DNA of 64,000 bases. Origin: Siphonodentalium dalli (taxonomy: Eukaryota; Mollusca; Scaphopoda; Gadilida; Siphonodentaliidae). Below are positions 1-12,194 of this stretch, in pieces; the first letter of the stretch is position 1, and each line of letters opens with the position of its first letter. The translations under genes and the position numbers were made by a program. The stretch spans positions 220,112,205-220,176,204 of the forward strand of contig CP136064.1 in NCBI GenBank assembly GCA_032622095.1, written 5' to 3'. Under the pieces are notes generated by a model. It did not search any database. It was given only the letters and a program-made list of their open reading frames with translations, and was not told the DNA's origin.

Positions 1-880
1 TGATCACTTATGTCAGAAATTTTTTGGGGAAGTAAGTCGACTAAATATTTGGGCACTTTGTGATTGACAATGTTATGAAAAAGTGAAAAACGCTTTAATT
101 GCCTTCTATCGGAGAGTGTTTCCCAACCCATTTCTGTTAGTAGACGTTTGTGTGATACTGATCTCGTGCAGCCACTTATTATTCGTGCAGCCTCGTATTC
201 TACATCATCAAGTTTTTTAAGTAACTTATCTGGTGCTCCAGCCCAGACACTACTCGCATATTCCATGATTGGACGGACGTGTGATAAATAGAGGATTTCA
301 AGAGTTTTTCGGTTCAAAATATACTTCAGTCTTCGTAATTGGGATAGTTTAGCATAAGCTCTAGTACATACATTTTCTATATAACTGTCCCATGTTAAGT
401 CGTCATCTATTCCCATGCCTAGATGCGTGTGTTGTTTAGAATATTCGAGTTGCAGTCCATCAAAGATTATATTCGGTCTCTCAGGGCTTTGTGAACTTGT
501 AAAAAATAGTAATTTTGTTTTAGAATTATTGAATTTCACTAGCCATGTATCGGCCCACTTTTTTATGTTTTCCATGTCTTTATTTACACTTTGTTCAAGG
601 TTTTGTATGTCCGTATCGGAATTTATGAGGCATGTGTCGTCCGCGTATAACCTAACATGCGATTTAATATTGTCTGCAATATCATTTATGTAGATTAAAA
701 AGAGCAAAGGGCCGACCACAGACCCTTGGGGGACCCCTGCCGTTATTGGAGAATATTTTGAAAAGCTAGAATTTATTTGCACCCTTTGCTGCCGCCCTTC
801 GAGATAATTTCTGAACCATTTTAGCAGGGTATCTGTTATTCCATAGTGATTTAGTTTAAGTAAAAGACCTTCGTATTCGG
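1..880 (-). mobile_element. LINE reverse transcriptase fragment, 3' part runs off the left edge
   Basis: Translating the minus strand gives one uninterrupted frame from about 880 down to base 1, so it never closes inside the window. In order it shows a palm motif GVPQGSVVGPLLFLIYINDI (about 692-751), the catalytic box RLYADDTCLINS (about 619-654), a thumb-like stretch with KTKLLFF, the motif THLGMGIDDDLTWDSYI, and a C-terminal part containing VRPIMEYASSVWAGAP. This is a non-LTR reverse transcriptase of the Jockey/CR1-like type; the clade is an inference. The catalytic YADD is intact and no stop was found, so the insertion may be fairly young. The 5' part (endonuclease and early reverse transcriptase) is missing: at about 880 the frame runs into an unrelated repeat. 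The 3' end lies outside the window. Confidence 0.93.
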
Positions 881-882
881 GG

Positions 883-1118
883 CAAGATACATTCACATAG
901 CAAATTTCAAGTCGATAGCTCCACCCGTTTCCGAGATATCGTCTGCGCATGCGCTGCACTGGCGTCGCACGGGCTCGCCAATACGACAACGACCACCGCC
1001 TGGTCAAACTACACACACGTACCAAGTTTCGTCCCGATCGGTCGAGAATCGTAGATTTGTATTAATGACAAACAGACAGACACACAGACAGACAGAGGTC
1101 TTCATAATATATATGAGA
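883..1118 (+). repeat. Repeat A, short copy with CAGA-rich tail
   Basis: One ~120-bp unit (with cgatagctccacccgtttcc and a GCGCATGCGC-type core) is followed by a conserved tail, a CAGA/CACA microsatellite and AGGTCTTCATAATATATATG. The same tail ends the longer copy at 1726-2372, so both belong to one non-autonomous family. Its left edge interrupts the reverse transcriptase frame of the LINE fragment. The mechanism class is unknown. Confidence 0.8.
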
Positions 1119-1725
1119 CTAGAAGGTGACCCGACTTCGTCCGGGCTTTGACCTTGACTTGTCCATTTTGAAGGTCAAGGTCAAGTGGGGTCACGATTTG
1201 ACCAGTCCAAAAACACTGCCCGTCCAAAAGTACCTGACAAACGTGCCCGTCGAAATCCATCCGGTTTTACCCGATTTGACCTTGAATTGATCATTTTGAA
1301 GGTCAAGGTCTGGTCGGGGTCACGATTGGACCCGTCCAAAACAATCAGTGGACAAAACTATCCCCACGTATCAAATTTCGTCGAAATCCCATCAAAATTG
1401 GCGATTTGACCTTGAAGTTACCCGATTTCAAGGTCAAGGTCACGTCGCACGGGCAAATGCTTATGAGACTCACCATAAGAAAGTACCCCCACATACCAAG
1501 TTTCATCGAAATCCCGTGATATTCGGGCGTTTGGCCTTGAAATGACCCGATTTCAAGGTCAAGGTCACGTCGCACGGACAAATTAATAGGCCCATGCCAC
1601 CCGCCGGCCGAAAATACCCCCACATACAAAGTTTAATCGAAATCGGCCGTTTTCGAGTTCATCGCGAACACACAGACACACAGACACACAGACACACAAA
1701 CAGATCTTCCAAAAATATATAATAG
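1119..1725 (+). repeat. Repeat B, TCAAGGTCA-rich interspersed element with CACA/CAGA tail
   Basis: It starts at ggtgacccgacttcgtccgg and ends in an (ACACAG)n tract plus AGATCTTCCAAAAATATATA. It carries three or four diverged internal units, each pairing a TGACCTTGA block with a nearby TCAAGGTCA block, separated by motifs such as ccacataccaagtttcatcg. The same start recurs at 35776 inside another element, and a tail piece recurs near 36455-36515. ORFs here are spurious. Confidence 0.8.
1149..1567. promoter_or_regulatory. Cluster of eight TCAAGGTCA / TGACCTTGA nonamers
   Basis: Exact matches begin at 1149, 1175, 1277, 1407, 1428, 1434, 1553 and 1559, in both orientations. TCAAGGTCA is the extended half-site bound by monomeric nuclear receptors of the ERR and SF-1/FTZ-F1 families. 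Binding is not shown; the motifs may simply reflect the repeat's internal structure. Confidence 0.45.
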
Positions 1726-2372
1726 ACTAGCCGATGAGCCAGACGTTGTCCGGGCTATTCAAAAACCAAATTTCAAGTCGATAGCTCCACCCGTTTCCGA
1801 GATCTGGTCTGCGCATGCGCGAAGCTGGCGTCGCACGGGCTCGGCGACCCGATAAAATTCGTAACCGGGGCAAGATACATTCACATAGCAAATTTCAAGT
1901 CGATAGCTCCACCCGTTTCCGATATCTCGTCTGCGCATGCGCGAAGCTGGCGTCGCACGGGCTCGGCGACTCGATAAAATTCGTATCCGGGGCAAGATAC
2001 ATTCACATAGCAAATTTCAAGTCGATAGCTCCACCCGTTTCCGAGATCTCGTCTGCGCATGCGCGAAGCTGGCGTCGCACGGGCTCGGCGACCCGATAAA
2101 ATTCGTATCCGGGGCAAGATACATTCACATAGCAAATTTCAAGTCTATAGCTCCACCCGTTTCCGAGATCTCGTCTGCGCATTCGCGAAGCGGCGCCGCA
2201 CGGGCTCGTCAATACGACAACGTCCACCGCCTGGTCAAACTACACACACGTACCAAGTTTCGTCCCGATCGGTCGAGAATCGTAGATTTGTATAAATGAC
2301 AAACATACAGACAAACATACAGACAAACATACAGACAAACATACAGACAGAGGTCTTCAAAATATATATGAG
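1726..2372 (+). repeat. Repeat A, long copy with a four-unit 122-bp tandem array
   Basis: Unit starts (ggggcaagatacattcac) fall at 1867, 1989 and 2111, exactly 122 bp apart, and a first partial unit begins near 1767. Each unit carries a TGCGCATGCGC palindrome, which has mutated to GCGCATTCGC in the last. The array is followed by the same tail as at 883-1118, a (CATACAGACAAA)n microsatellite and AGGTCTTCAAAATATATATG. The open frames on both strands repeat every 122 bp and are by-products of the array. Confidence 0.9.
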
Positions 2373-2640
2373 ATAACCATGTTTATAAATATTCTTCTCC
2401 ACAATGGAGGCATACAATAAATATATATATGAATATCTCTTCAATTTGCACTTAAACCGAGTAATTTCATTTTACGACCACCAATCCATATCATTTTATG
2501 AGAGCACACATCCGAGTTTTACGACATGCTGAAAATCTACTCCACTGCTAAATAATGTGTTGATATTGATGTGTGCTATGTCACTCATTTGAAAAAGTTG
2601 TCAGTTACTAACATCCGATCTAATTAATAATTATAGGATA
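2373..2640. other. No feature recognised
   Basis: AT-rich single-copy-looking sequence between Repeat A and a small inverted-repeat element. I see no gene, RNA or repeat here. Confidence 0.5.
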
Positions 2641-2774
2641 TTAGTTAGTTGGTTTGATAATAGTCTGATATCAGCGTTCGGTAATCTCATATCAGCCATC
2701 GGGCGTCGGTACCAGGCTGATATGAAGTTTCATCGGACTGCTATCGGGTCTAATATCAAACCAACCAAATAATA
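2641..2774. mobile_element. Small inverted-repeat element (MITE-like, ~135 bp)
   Basis: The left end ttggtttgataatagtctga pairs imperfectly with the right end around 2740-2770 (tctaatatcaaaccaaccaa), and GATATCAGC / GCTGATAT blocks lie inside. The size and hairpin form are typical of a miniature inverted-repeat element. No superfamily can be assigned. Confidence 0.6.
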
Positions 2775-3944
2775 TAATCTAAATACAACTTGAATGCCTT
2801 TGCTATGTGCTAAAAAATTGAGTGTGTAAAACATTGAGTGTGTAGTACTGCAAATCCCAAACTGCAACGTGGGACTGACATAACGTAAACATTTTTAGTT
2901 TTAGTCATTTGAACCATACATCAATTATACGAAGATTAAAACAACTGACCAGAATCAGTATGTATTATAGATAATACTTCTTCTATATTTAGACTGCCAT
3001 CCATATGTGTCAGTTTTTGATACTGAAAAATACTGCGCGTTTGTAGCCGGCTTTCTGTGGTTAATGTAAATACTATTTTATTTTCGAACAGAACATCCAA
3101 CACATACAAACAAATGCATTTAAACAGCACGTGTTCTGGCGTGACAAGCCGTTTCTGCTGTTATTCAACTCCGCAATATATGATACAAGAAAACTAAGAT
3201 GCATGCATCAGGTCAGCCATGAACTATTTAGCATAGAATAATTCAGTTCGGTTGCAGTTTCACAACGTTACAACTGACATACGATTACACCTTGAATGTG
3301 GAAATATGTAAGAGTGAATATTTATGTTCTAAATCCCATGTTTCACATTTAGTGGTAATGGGGTCGTACTTTATTAACACGCAAGTAGTGTAATTAAGTA
3401 CGGGTAATTAGAAGTAACAAATCGTTTAGTTTCTATCGTATCGGATAAAAGAGGTGAGCAGATTGCCGATGATGAATGCTCTCGTTAGCTGCCAATATAA
3501 TGTGCATATTTGCCCCGTTACGTTTATACACTGTAGCATTGGCGGGCCAGAGTGTGTTGACATGTTAAGTGTTTGGTTCATTAATAACAGATCAGCAGGG
3601 ATTTGTCGTGATAACGTATACGTGGAAATATGCTACCTAAACGGTTAAATTAACGGTTGATCTATTACACCACCGTGTATACTCGGTTTAAATAGGTATA
3701 TTATAAAGGGACGTGTGCTCAATTTTGGTGCGGACCGATGATAAAACAAAATCAGAAGTAAATGTCGGCGGGCGGGAGGGCCATTTTTTCAATAATTTTA
3801 AAAGAAATTGAACAGTTGCAGCAGCAGCAGCAAAAAAAGGGTGTACAATTGGCAAATGATGAGGGGCGGCGTGACGTGTAACTAGGATTGAACTTAGATA
3901 TGCAATTTGGAGATTATTGGATGAGGGATGTTATATTAATTATA
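2775..3944. other. No gene recognised; short CAG run
   Basis: Low-complexity AT-rich DNA. The only marked features are a (GCA)n run near 3818-3832 and a fragment near 3706 (aaagggacgtg) resembling the end of the TTAA-flanked family that follows. The short open frames have no recognisable composition. Confidence 0.5.
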
Positions 3945-4438
3945 TTAAAGGGACGAGGGGGCTTAGTTGTCGAAAATATTCATATTTGTTCCAAACACCG
4001 TAAACAGAAAAATATTAAAAGGCATACATATTGGTTCAAATATACGATCACTATCGCGTAAACATCATGCTCACATAAAGACCTACTAAATTTTACCTAA
4101 ACAAGAGTCTGATTGTGTTATAGAAGGCAGCACAATGCTACTGGCTAATCACACACAAATGGTATAAACGCTCTTTATTATTTCCAAATAAGGAATTGAG
4201 CAACAAAGAACGCTCTTTATGTTTACCATCATAATATAAAGAAACACCAAGAAAGTAACTTTTTATGCTTTGTCAAACAATCGTCAAATTTACGACAATA
4301 ACATACTGTTTATGAGATATTTCTCATTTGTATATTAACAAAGTATGTCTATATTTGAATATTATTTTCGTTTGCAGCGGTTTTTGACAGGTGGAAATAT
4401 GTTCACAGGATACCCACCAAGGCCTTCCGTACCTTTAA
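3945..4438 (+). mobile_element. TTAA-flanked MITE family 1, copy 1
   Basis: The 494-bp element starts TTAAAGGGACG and ends near CGTACCTTTAA. It has the conserved paired core AACGCTCTTTATTATTTCC ... CGCTCTTTATGTTTACCAT. The same architecture occurs at 16105-16612 (reverse), 17162-17684 and 47489-48002. TTAA at both ends of every copy suggests a piggyBac-type insertion preference, which is inference. There is no coding capacity. Confidence 0.85.
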
Positions 4439-4697
4439 GGTATACTGCAACTTTGTTTCTTGCCAATAGCAGAATACATAATGCTATTAAGAAGTGACAC
4501 AAAACACAGAACATTTTTTTTAATTATAAGTATTGAGCAGTGAGAAATATTTGAGTAGAGGAAACCAGTAACGAAAGGCGATATTAACATGATTTCTGTC
4601 AGCGAATAATTGTTTACGTTCCAATGAATATTAAAATGTACTGAAAACAAACTGCTAATGGGTGCCAGACTTTCATAAACACAAATTATGTATTAAT

Positions 4698-4976
4698 GGT
4701 GTAACGACATATTTCGTTCTTAATTGTCTAAAAAAAATAGGGGATCGGGATGTTTGGATCTCTAGTTTAACGACATTTTTCGGTCTTTAATAGTTTAATG
4801 ACATTTTTCGGTCTTTATAATATCTCAAGATATAGGGGGTATTTGGATCTCTATAGTTTAACGACATTTTTCGGTCTTTATAGTTTAACGACATTCTCGG
4901 TCTTTAATATTTCAAGATATAGGGGCCCTTAGTGGGTATTTGGATCTCTAGTTTAACGACATTTTTCGGTCTTTGA
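4698..4976. repeat. Minisatellite of ~27-bp units
   Basis: The motif agtttaacgacatttttcgg followed by TCTTTA recurs about five or six times, singly or in pairs, split by atttggatctcta and caagatatagggg spacers. It is an irregular tandem duplication next to the larger array. Confidence 0.8.
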
Positions 4977-5042
4977 TAGCAAAATGGAAGAAGTACATCT
5001 TTGGAAAGATGTGGTGGCCCTAAAAAGGAAAGTTGTTTGGTG

Positions 5043-7460
5043 ATCTTGAAATGCAGTTTTTCTGAACAGTCTTCCTTGATTAAAGTGATGTGAAACACTC
5101 CGGCAGACAACGGGCAGAGTGATCAAATAGAAATTAAGAATAATCTTTCTCAAAGTAGTTATTTGTTACGAATAGTAATCCAAATGGATGATACACAACG
5201 TCATTCTTATATATTAGTTAAATGCAATGACTCTCGATGCCATCGAGTCGATGGCGAAATCATTTTTGTTTAATTATAGCCGATAGTTGCGCCCCGAATC
5301 GAGATGTAAATATTTACAATTTGGAGTAGTTCAGACGATGTTCTCTATGAAGTGGTGTGGTAGATTATTTTGGAAATTTTCAGTGATGTTAATAGAATGA
5401 TAACATTCCCCAGGTTGGCAAAGTGCCTGAGCACTAACTTATCAATTTCTCGCACCCGAAAAAGTCCATAACAAGTCCATAATATATCTTTAAGCATATA
5501 TATAAATCTCCGAAAACCAAAATTCTAAAGCGTTAAACGATTTCTTGAAATACAGTTTTTCTGAACAGTCTTCCTTGATTAAAGTGATGTGAAACACTCC
5601 GGCAGACACCGGGCAGAGTAATCAAATAGAAATTAAGAATAATCTTTCTCAAAGAAGTTATTCGTTACGAATATTAATCCAAATGGATGATACACAACGT
5701 CATTCTTATATATTAGTTAAATGCAATGACTCTCGATGGCGAAATCATTTTTGTTTAATTATAGCCGATAGTTGCGCCCCGAATCGAGATGTAAATATTT
5801 ACAATTTGGAGTAGTTCAGACGATGTTCTCTATGAAGTGGTGTGGTAGATTATTTTGGAAATTTTCAGTGATGTTAGTAGAATGATAACATTCCCCAGGT
5901 TGGCAAAGTGCCTGAGCACTAACTTATCAATTTCTCGCACCCGAAAAAGTCCATAACAAGTCCATAATATATCTTTAAGCATATATATAAATATCCGAAA
6001 ACCAAAATTCTAAAGCATTAAACGATTTCTTGAAATACAGTTTTTCTGAACAGTCTTCCTTGATTAAAGTGATGTGAAACACTCCGGCAGACACCGGGCA
6101 GAGTAATCAAATAGAAATTAAGAATAATCTTTCTCAAAGAAGTTATTCGTTACGAATATTAATCCAAATGGATGATACACAACGTCATTCTTATATATTA
6201 GTTAAATGCAATGACTCTCGATGGCGAAATCATTTTTGTTTAATTATAGCCGATAGTTGCGCCCCGAATCGAGATGTAAATATTTACAATTTGGAGTAGT
6301 TCAGACGATGTTCTCTATGAAGTGGTGTGGTAGATTATTTTGGAAATTTTCAGTGATGTTAGTAGAATGATAACATTCCCCAGGTTGGCAAAGTGCCTGA
6401 GCACTAACTTATCAATTTCTCGCACCCGAAAAAGTCCATAACAAGTCCATAATATGTCTTTAAGCATATATATATAAATCTCCGAAAACCAAAATTCTAA
6501 AGCATTAAACGATTTCTTGAAATACAGTTTTTCTGAACAGTCTTCCTTGATTAAAGTGATGTGAAACACTCCGGCAGACACCGGGCAGAGTGATCAAATA
6601 GAAATTAAGAATAATCTTTCTCAAAGTAGTTATTCGTTACGAATATTAATCCAAATGGATGATACACAACGTCATTCTTACATATTAGTTAAATGCAATG
6701 ACTCTCGATGGCGAAATCATTTTTGTTTAATTATAGCCGATAGTTGCGCCCCGAATCGAGATGTAAATATTTACAATTTGGAGTAGTTCAGACGATGTTC
6801 TCTATGAAGTGGGGTGGTAGATTATTTTGGAAATTTTCAGTGATGTTAGTAGAATGATAACATTCCCCAGGTTGGCAAAGTGCCTGAGCACTAACTTATC
6901 AATTTCTCGCACCCGAAAAAGTCCATAACAAGTCCATAATATGTCTTTAAGCATATATATAAATCTCCGAAAACCAAAATTCTAAAGCATTAAACGATTT
7001 CTTGAAATACAGTTTTTCTGAACAGTCTTCCTTGATTAAAGTGATGTGAAACACTCCGGCAGACACCGGGCAGAGTGATCAAATAGAAATTAAGAATAAT
7101 CTTTCTCAAAGTAGTTATTCGTTACGAATATTAATCCAAATGGATGATACACAACGTCATTCTTATATATTAGTTAAATGCAATGACTCTCGATGGCGAA
7201 ATCATTTATGTTTAATTATAGCCGATAGTTGCGCCCCGAATCGAGATGTAAATATTTACAATTTGGAGTAGTTCAGACGATGTTCTCTATGAAGTGGTGT
7301 GGCAGATTTTTTTGGAAAATTTCAGTGATTTGGCAAAGTCCCTGAGCACTAACTTATCAATTTCTCGCACCTGAAAAAGTCCATAACAAGTCCATAATAT
7401 GTCTTTAAGCATATATATAAATCTCCGAAAAACAAAAATTCTAAAGCATTAAACGATTTG
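5043..7460. repeat. Five-copy tandem array, ~487-bp unit
   Basis: The landmark ctgaacagtcttccttgatt occurs at 5062, 5561, 6046, 6533 and 7018, giving spacings of 499, 485, 487 and 485. The first unit is longer because of a ~14-bp duplication near 5240; the last has a short deletion near 7325. Units are nearly identical, so the array expanded recently or is homogenised. A diverged reverse-complement relative lies at about 9990-10200. It has no coding potential. Confidence 0.95.
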
Positions 7461-9239
7461 CTATATTTCCAAGGCATATATTTCATCTGATTTAGCGAGA
7501 ATCCATATATACTTTTTCACGAGAATCCAGGGTAATTTGCGAGAATATTTACGAGAATCTAGATTTGGATTTTCGCCGAAATATAAGCCCTGATTTCACT
7601 CTGAAGTGTGCCTAAATGGCATAAATTGTACCGTGGTTCCCATGTTCGCCAAAGTGGCATAAATTTATTTCAGGATAATACTAATTTTAGGCATTCATTT
7701 ATATCACTGATATCAGGACAATAAATAGCCATTTCCATTGCATGGAACAAAGAGCGTTATTGTTTATTGGTGTTGTTTTTGGAAGTGGTGGTAGTTAAAT
7801 TTTATACATTTCGACCCCCAATAAGTATTTCCGAACAAATGAATTATTAACAAGCGTGACATGACATCATTGACGAAGATAATTAACACCGATCTACAAG
7901 CAATTAAAGTCTTAAAATGAGCTAAAATTTTACATTTTCTTTAAAAAATTTACATTTTTATCTCTCGCGACATAATTGTCACCAATAAAAACAAATTTGA
8001 TTCATCGTGGAAGTTAGTCGGTGACTATAAATAATGTCACCATTCAACTGAATGTTGTTGAGCATATTTCAACCAATTTTGGAAGTTTAAATGAATATTT
8101 TCTTCACACGCAAAGTAAAATTGACAAATTTCAGGATTTTAGCCTGCTTCGTTGGGACCAAAATTTGTTGTGCACACTCAAGAAACGTCTACCGACACTC
8201 GCTATGTCAAATTGTGCCATGACCATGCTATAAACTAGCTTGAAATTGGCAAAACAATGAATTTTTTTTTGGTTGAAAAAATTTACATAGAGAACGATTA
8301 TTTTTCGATAAAAACGAAAATAATGCGAATTTCAGCACTCGTCAGAATGGTGCAGAATAACATACGAGTCTTCTTATATGCGAAAATTTGACCTCATTCG
8401 ATAAATTAGTCTCGTAATTAAGGATATGTAGTGTTAGTGTTACTGTACATGGCCGACGAAATTTTGAAATGTAAACACGCATCAAACACGCATCAAATTT
8501 ACCTTTTGTGAGAATAACAAAAGCGCAACCTTGATCAAAGTAATACAATACACAACAACACATAGAATAAAACTGATATAAACACGGTATAAGTGAGAAT
8601 AAGACGCGTATTCAGACGTGCAATTTGACAACATTTCTTCGCTATAAATATATCTGACCCAGATGCAGCTGTTTTGCGCACGTCACTTTCCATATTTGGA
8701 ATTTCCATATATGGGACCTGAATACCGATCAATCCATTGCAAACAAATTACCACGCAATTATCTTAGCATAAAAATATATTGTAATTTATACAACTACGA
8801 CCCTGGTAACCCTGATAACTAATACAATATACCGACCAATTCATTTTAAGATCGTTATTTCACTTTGCTTTAGGCATAAATACACTCTTGAACGCACATA
8901 AACGACCCATTGGCGTTAAATTAAATATACTCGGTATTTATTAATACTAGTTTTTTATTGCTCAGTTTTGAGTTTGACCCTTGACACCTGTCAATATATT
9001 TGGGCTGAATTCATATGATGCGGTATTATTCCTCGAAATAAACAACAAAGCAGTCGTTACTTCGAAATGTCGTTTGGGCTAACATTTACACAAATCCTTG
9101 CGTGTTCTCCTCAATTGGCACGCATGTTCTGAGCCGACACACAGGTTATCCCAGAAACTCCTGTGAAATAAACAGCCAAGGTTTGGCTGAAATGATAACT
9201 CGTCTGTTTCGATCTTCCCGTTCATCCAAACTAAATATT
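7461..9239. other. No gene recognised
   Basis: AT-rich sequence with a short run of GAGAATC motifs near 7495-7560 and one isolated AAAGAGCGTTATTG motif of MITE family 1 near 7750. The short open frames at 8021-8233 and 8342-8732 have no recognisable domain and no convincing flanking splice sites. Confidence 0.5.
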
Positions 9240-9545
9240 TTCAGAAAAGTAACAGTTCCAAAGTAACATTTGGAACTCGTTTTAAAAATGTTCCGTGTTC
9301 TGAGTTACATTTAGAAGCTATATATATATACTAGCTTACTCTAGTTTACTGAAAAGTGATTCAAGAATATACCAACAGAATAGTTAAATATATTCTCAAA
9401 AATCTGAAAAGTAACTGTTACAAAGTTAGATTTGGCAATGTCGTCAGTAAATATCTACTGCGTGAGAAAATGGCGTTCTACTTGTAACCCCAAATAACCA
9501 GGTTACATATATTATATGTAACTGGGATTGCCAGTAAAATGGGGT
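9240..9545. repeat. Diverged direct duplication with a 21-bp palindrome
   Basis: Two related segments, with gtaacagttccaaagtaaca near 9248 and gtaactgttacaaagttaga near 9411, form a diverged duplication. The palindrome GTTACATATATTATATGTAAC at 9502-9522 closes it. Confidence 0.55.
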
Positions 9546-9559
9546 GATTAATAGAGTAC

Positions 9560-10745
9560 AAATCTGGAAATATCTACTGCTATGTGAACTTCCTGCACTG
9601 AACCACAGCGGAGATTGTGGTTTTTTGTATCTCTGGAAAAAATTTATAGTAAACTAGGATTTATCACCCACGTAAACCAGATATCCCCAACCCTGAAGGT
9701 GTCACCAACGACGGAGTGAATGGTTAAATTATACCGTATGATTCTCATCGTAAAACAGACAACGGACAAAATCAAAACCAAATTTTCAATATAATAATGA
9801 CGAAGTAGGAATGTTTACCCACACGATGTTAGCAAATTATTTCAATAATTTTTTTACTTTTGCTCTCTCCAATTTTCGAAAAACAAATTGTGTACTAGTG
9901 TATAACTCGTGGCCTTACCCACTGCCGACAATTTGCCAGCATATAGCTGAATATGTCGATCAAGAATAAGATTGAACTGAATTTTAAAGACATATTATGT
10001 ACCTGTTCGGGTGCGTGAAACTGATAAGTTAGTTTTCAGGTGATATGCCTACTGGAGGAATATAGCATTCTACTAACATCACTGAATATTTCAAGCAAAT
10101 CGACCGTACCACTCCATAGAAAAACATCGTCTGAACTACGCTAAATTGTAAATATTTACTACTCGAATCGGGACGCGTCTGTCTGCGATAAACTAATAGT
10201 CTGGTCGTTGAAGCATTGGACCTAGAACACATTGGCTACAAGCTGTTTTTGGTGTCATATTGTCAGGCAGAATGTAGGGAACAACATATCCAAAATCCGC
10301 TAAAATCCGCTTTGGGGAAAATTCTCTATTGAAGATGGCGTCCATAATGTCTGTTGTTATCGGAAAATACTGAATTCTGCGGCAGGTGCTCCAATTAATG
10401 CCAAATTCGTAATAAATTGAAATATACACAAACATTGCTTAGTCGTAAACCATATATGTAGAATATTTTTCCCAAAATGGCCACCAAAATGGACAAAATC
10501 GAATGAAATTTACATTTAGTGCAAAATTGAATAGCTAGTCCTATACGAGTGAACAAACGCTCGAATATTGCGAGGAAAAATGACTACAAGTATAAGAGAA
10601 ACTTTTGATTAGAGATGTACGAATTCTTTCTGATGTATCTCACGAGATAGCAAGCGACATCAGGGTCTTGTGGAACGGTTAAATCTGGGCGCCCAGAAAC
10701 GGACAAATGACGCAGTTTTATCTGTATACCGCTAATCTTGAATCG
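9560..10745. mobile_element. Composite repeat F, longest copy
   Basis: Three parts have relatives elsewhere. 9577-9838 matches 12456-12722 in the same orientation. 9990-10200 matches, inverted and diverged, the 487-bp array unit at 5043-7460. 10203-10740 matches, inverted, 12220-12400 and 45755-46095. So this is a ~1.2-kb non-autonomous element or a mosaic whose parts have been inverted. No transposase frame is visible. Confidence 0.75.
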
Positions 10746-12194
10746 TGTGATATATGTGTAATTAAACAGCTAAACGGATTTAGTAGGGATGTATTGACTA
10801 TGCGGCCTTTCTCTAGAAGCAGAAATATATGTATTCAGAGCAGTCTCACGAATGAGACCGATCACCATTTATTTTGATATCTACGGTATAAAACCTTAAA
10901 AAATTTATTGCTATAAAACGGTATGAATTATGTTCATATTGTGTACTGGGGAGAATGCGTAGATCCTATTGTATACGTGTCCCAAAATAGTAGTTATAGT
11001 TGCCTCAGATCAAGTGATAAAACACGAATATTTCGCTTTTATCACAAGAATGCGTGATGGTGTACCATGAACTAAATTTATTAAATCACAAATGAGTACC
11101 ATAGACTGTCTTCAATAAATTCAAAACTTGACAAAAATTGCCTACATAATCTGTGACAGAGACTGTGGAAATTATATTTGGTTGAATTCACCAAGGCCAC
11201 ATCTACGCGAAACTTACTACGTTGTCTTCAACCGCATCACCGCGTTTACCCATTTTCCATAACGTTACACATGTCTGTTGCACACAGAACCACAACTAAC
11301 AATATTGGGTGAATGTTCAACGTTGGAATAACATCTTAAACGATGATCACCTGATATTTAGCACGATTACGTGGGTGGTAATGGTAATATATTTTCAAAC
11401 AAAAATATACTTAAAACTAATAGTGTGCATTGCGCTGTATCTTATTCTAGTTGTAAAGTGGCCACTGAAGTAATTTTAACAAAATTGTCTACTAAGAAAC
11501 CGGGTTGGTAGCAGAATGAAAATTAGTCTTACACACAATGTACTATGTACAGTCTCTTTGACCTGGTGAGATTCGGTGCTAATCCATTGAAGATATGAGT
11601 GTTTCTTTATAGTATAATAACCACTGCGACATACGTGTATCGTTTATTATCACCGGGAGTGTTGACAATTCCGGAAATATAACTAGCATTTATACCTCTA
11701 GAGTATGCACTTAAATTTCGGCGTTGCATTCAATATTTAATCACCATGCCGAATGAAACTACCATGCACTGTGAGGCGAAACATTAGTTTGTGTGTTGCA
11801 TGCACGAGCTATTTTTGTTTTGCCCAACAGTTGGATGTTGGATAAGCAGAACACCCAAACGTTAAAGACGTAAATCATTGGGGGGTTAACTTGCTGTGCA
11901 GTGACCGATGATCCTTCAGATTGATCTGTTTTAATGATGTGTGTACCTTTAAAGATATTTAACACCCGACTTGTATATTGCCAATACGTATTTCACTCTT
12001 ATGTGGTTACCAAATTAGGTTGCTTTCTACGTGGTATGGTTTGGAGTTGCGGCCATTTTGACAGCCATGGCTACGATTTCATGGCTACGATTGTATAATT
12101 TTCTGTCCGTGTCACTCTACTCGCTCCCGCATTCTAATTTAACACAAACTCATATAACGGCATAATTATGATGCCACTATATATCGTATAATGA
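10746..12194. other. No gene recognised
   Basis: Single-copy-looking AT-rich DNA between two copies of repeat F. The open frame at 11759-11965 (-) has no recognisable domain. Confidence 0.5.

Noticed and set aside
1759-2299. Overlapping open frames of 84-120 codons on both strands
   Set aside because: They recur every 122 bp with the array and have no domain; by-products of a repeat length that is not a multiple of 3.
5043-7460. Possible rDNA or gene cluster because of highly regular units
   Set aside because: No rRNA or tRNA-like sequence, no long open frame; it is a satellite of a mobile-element piece.
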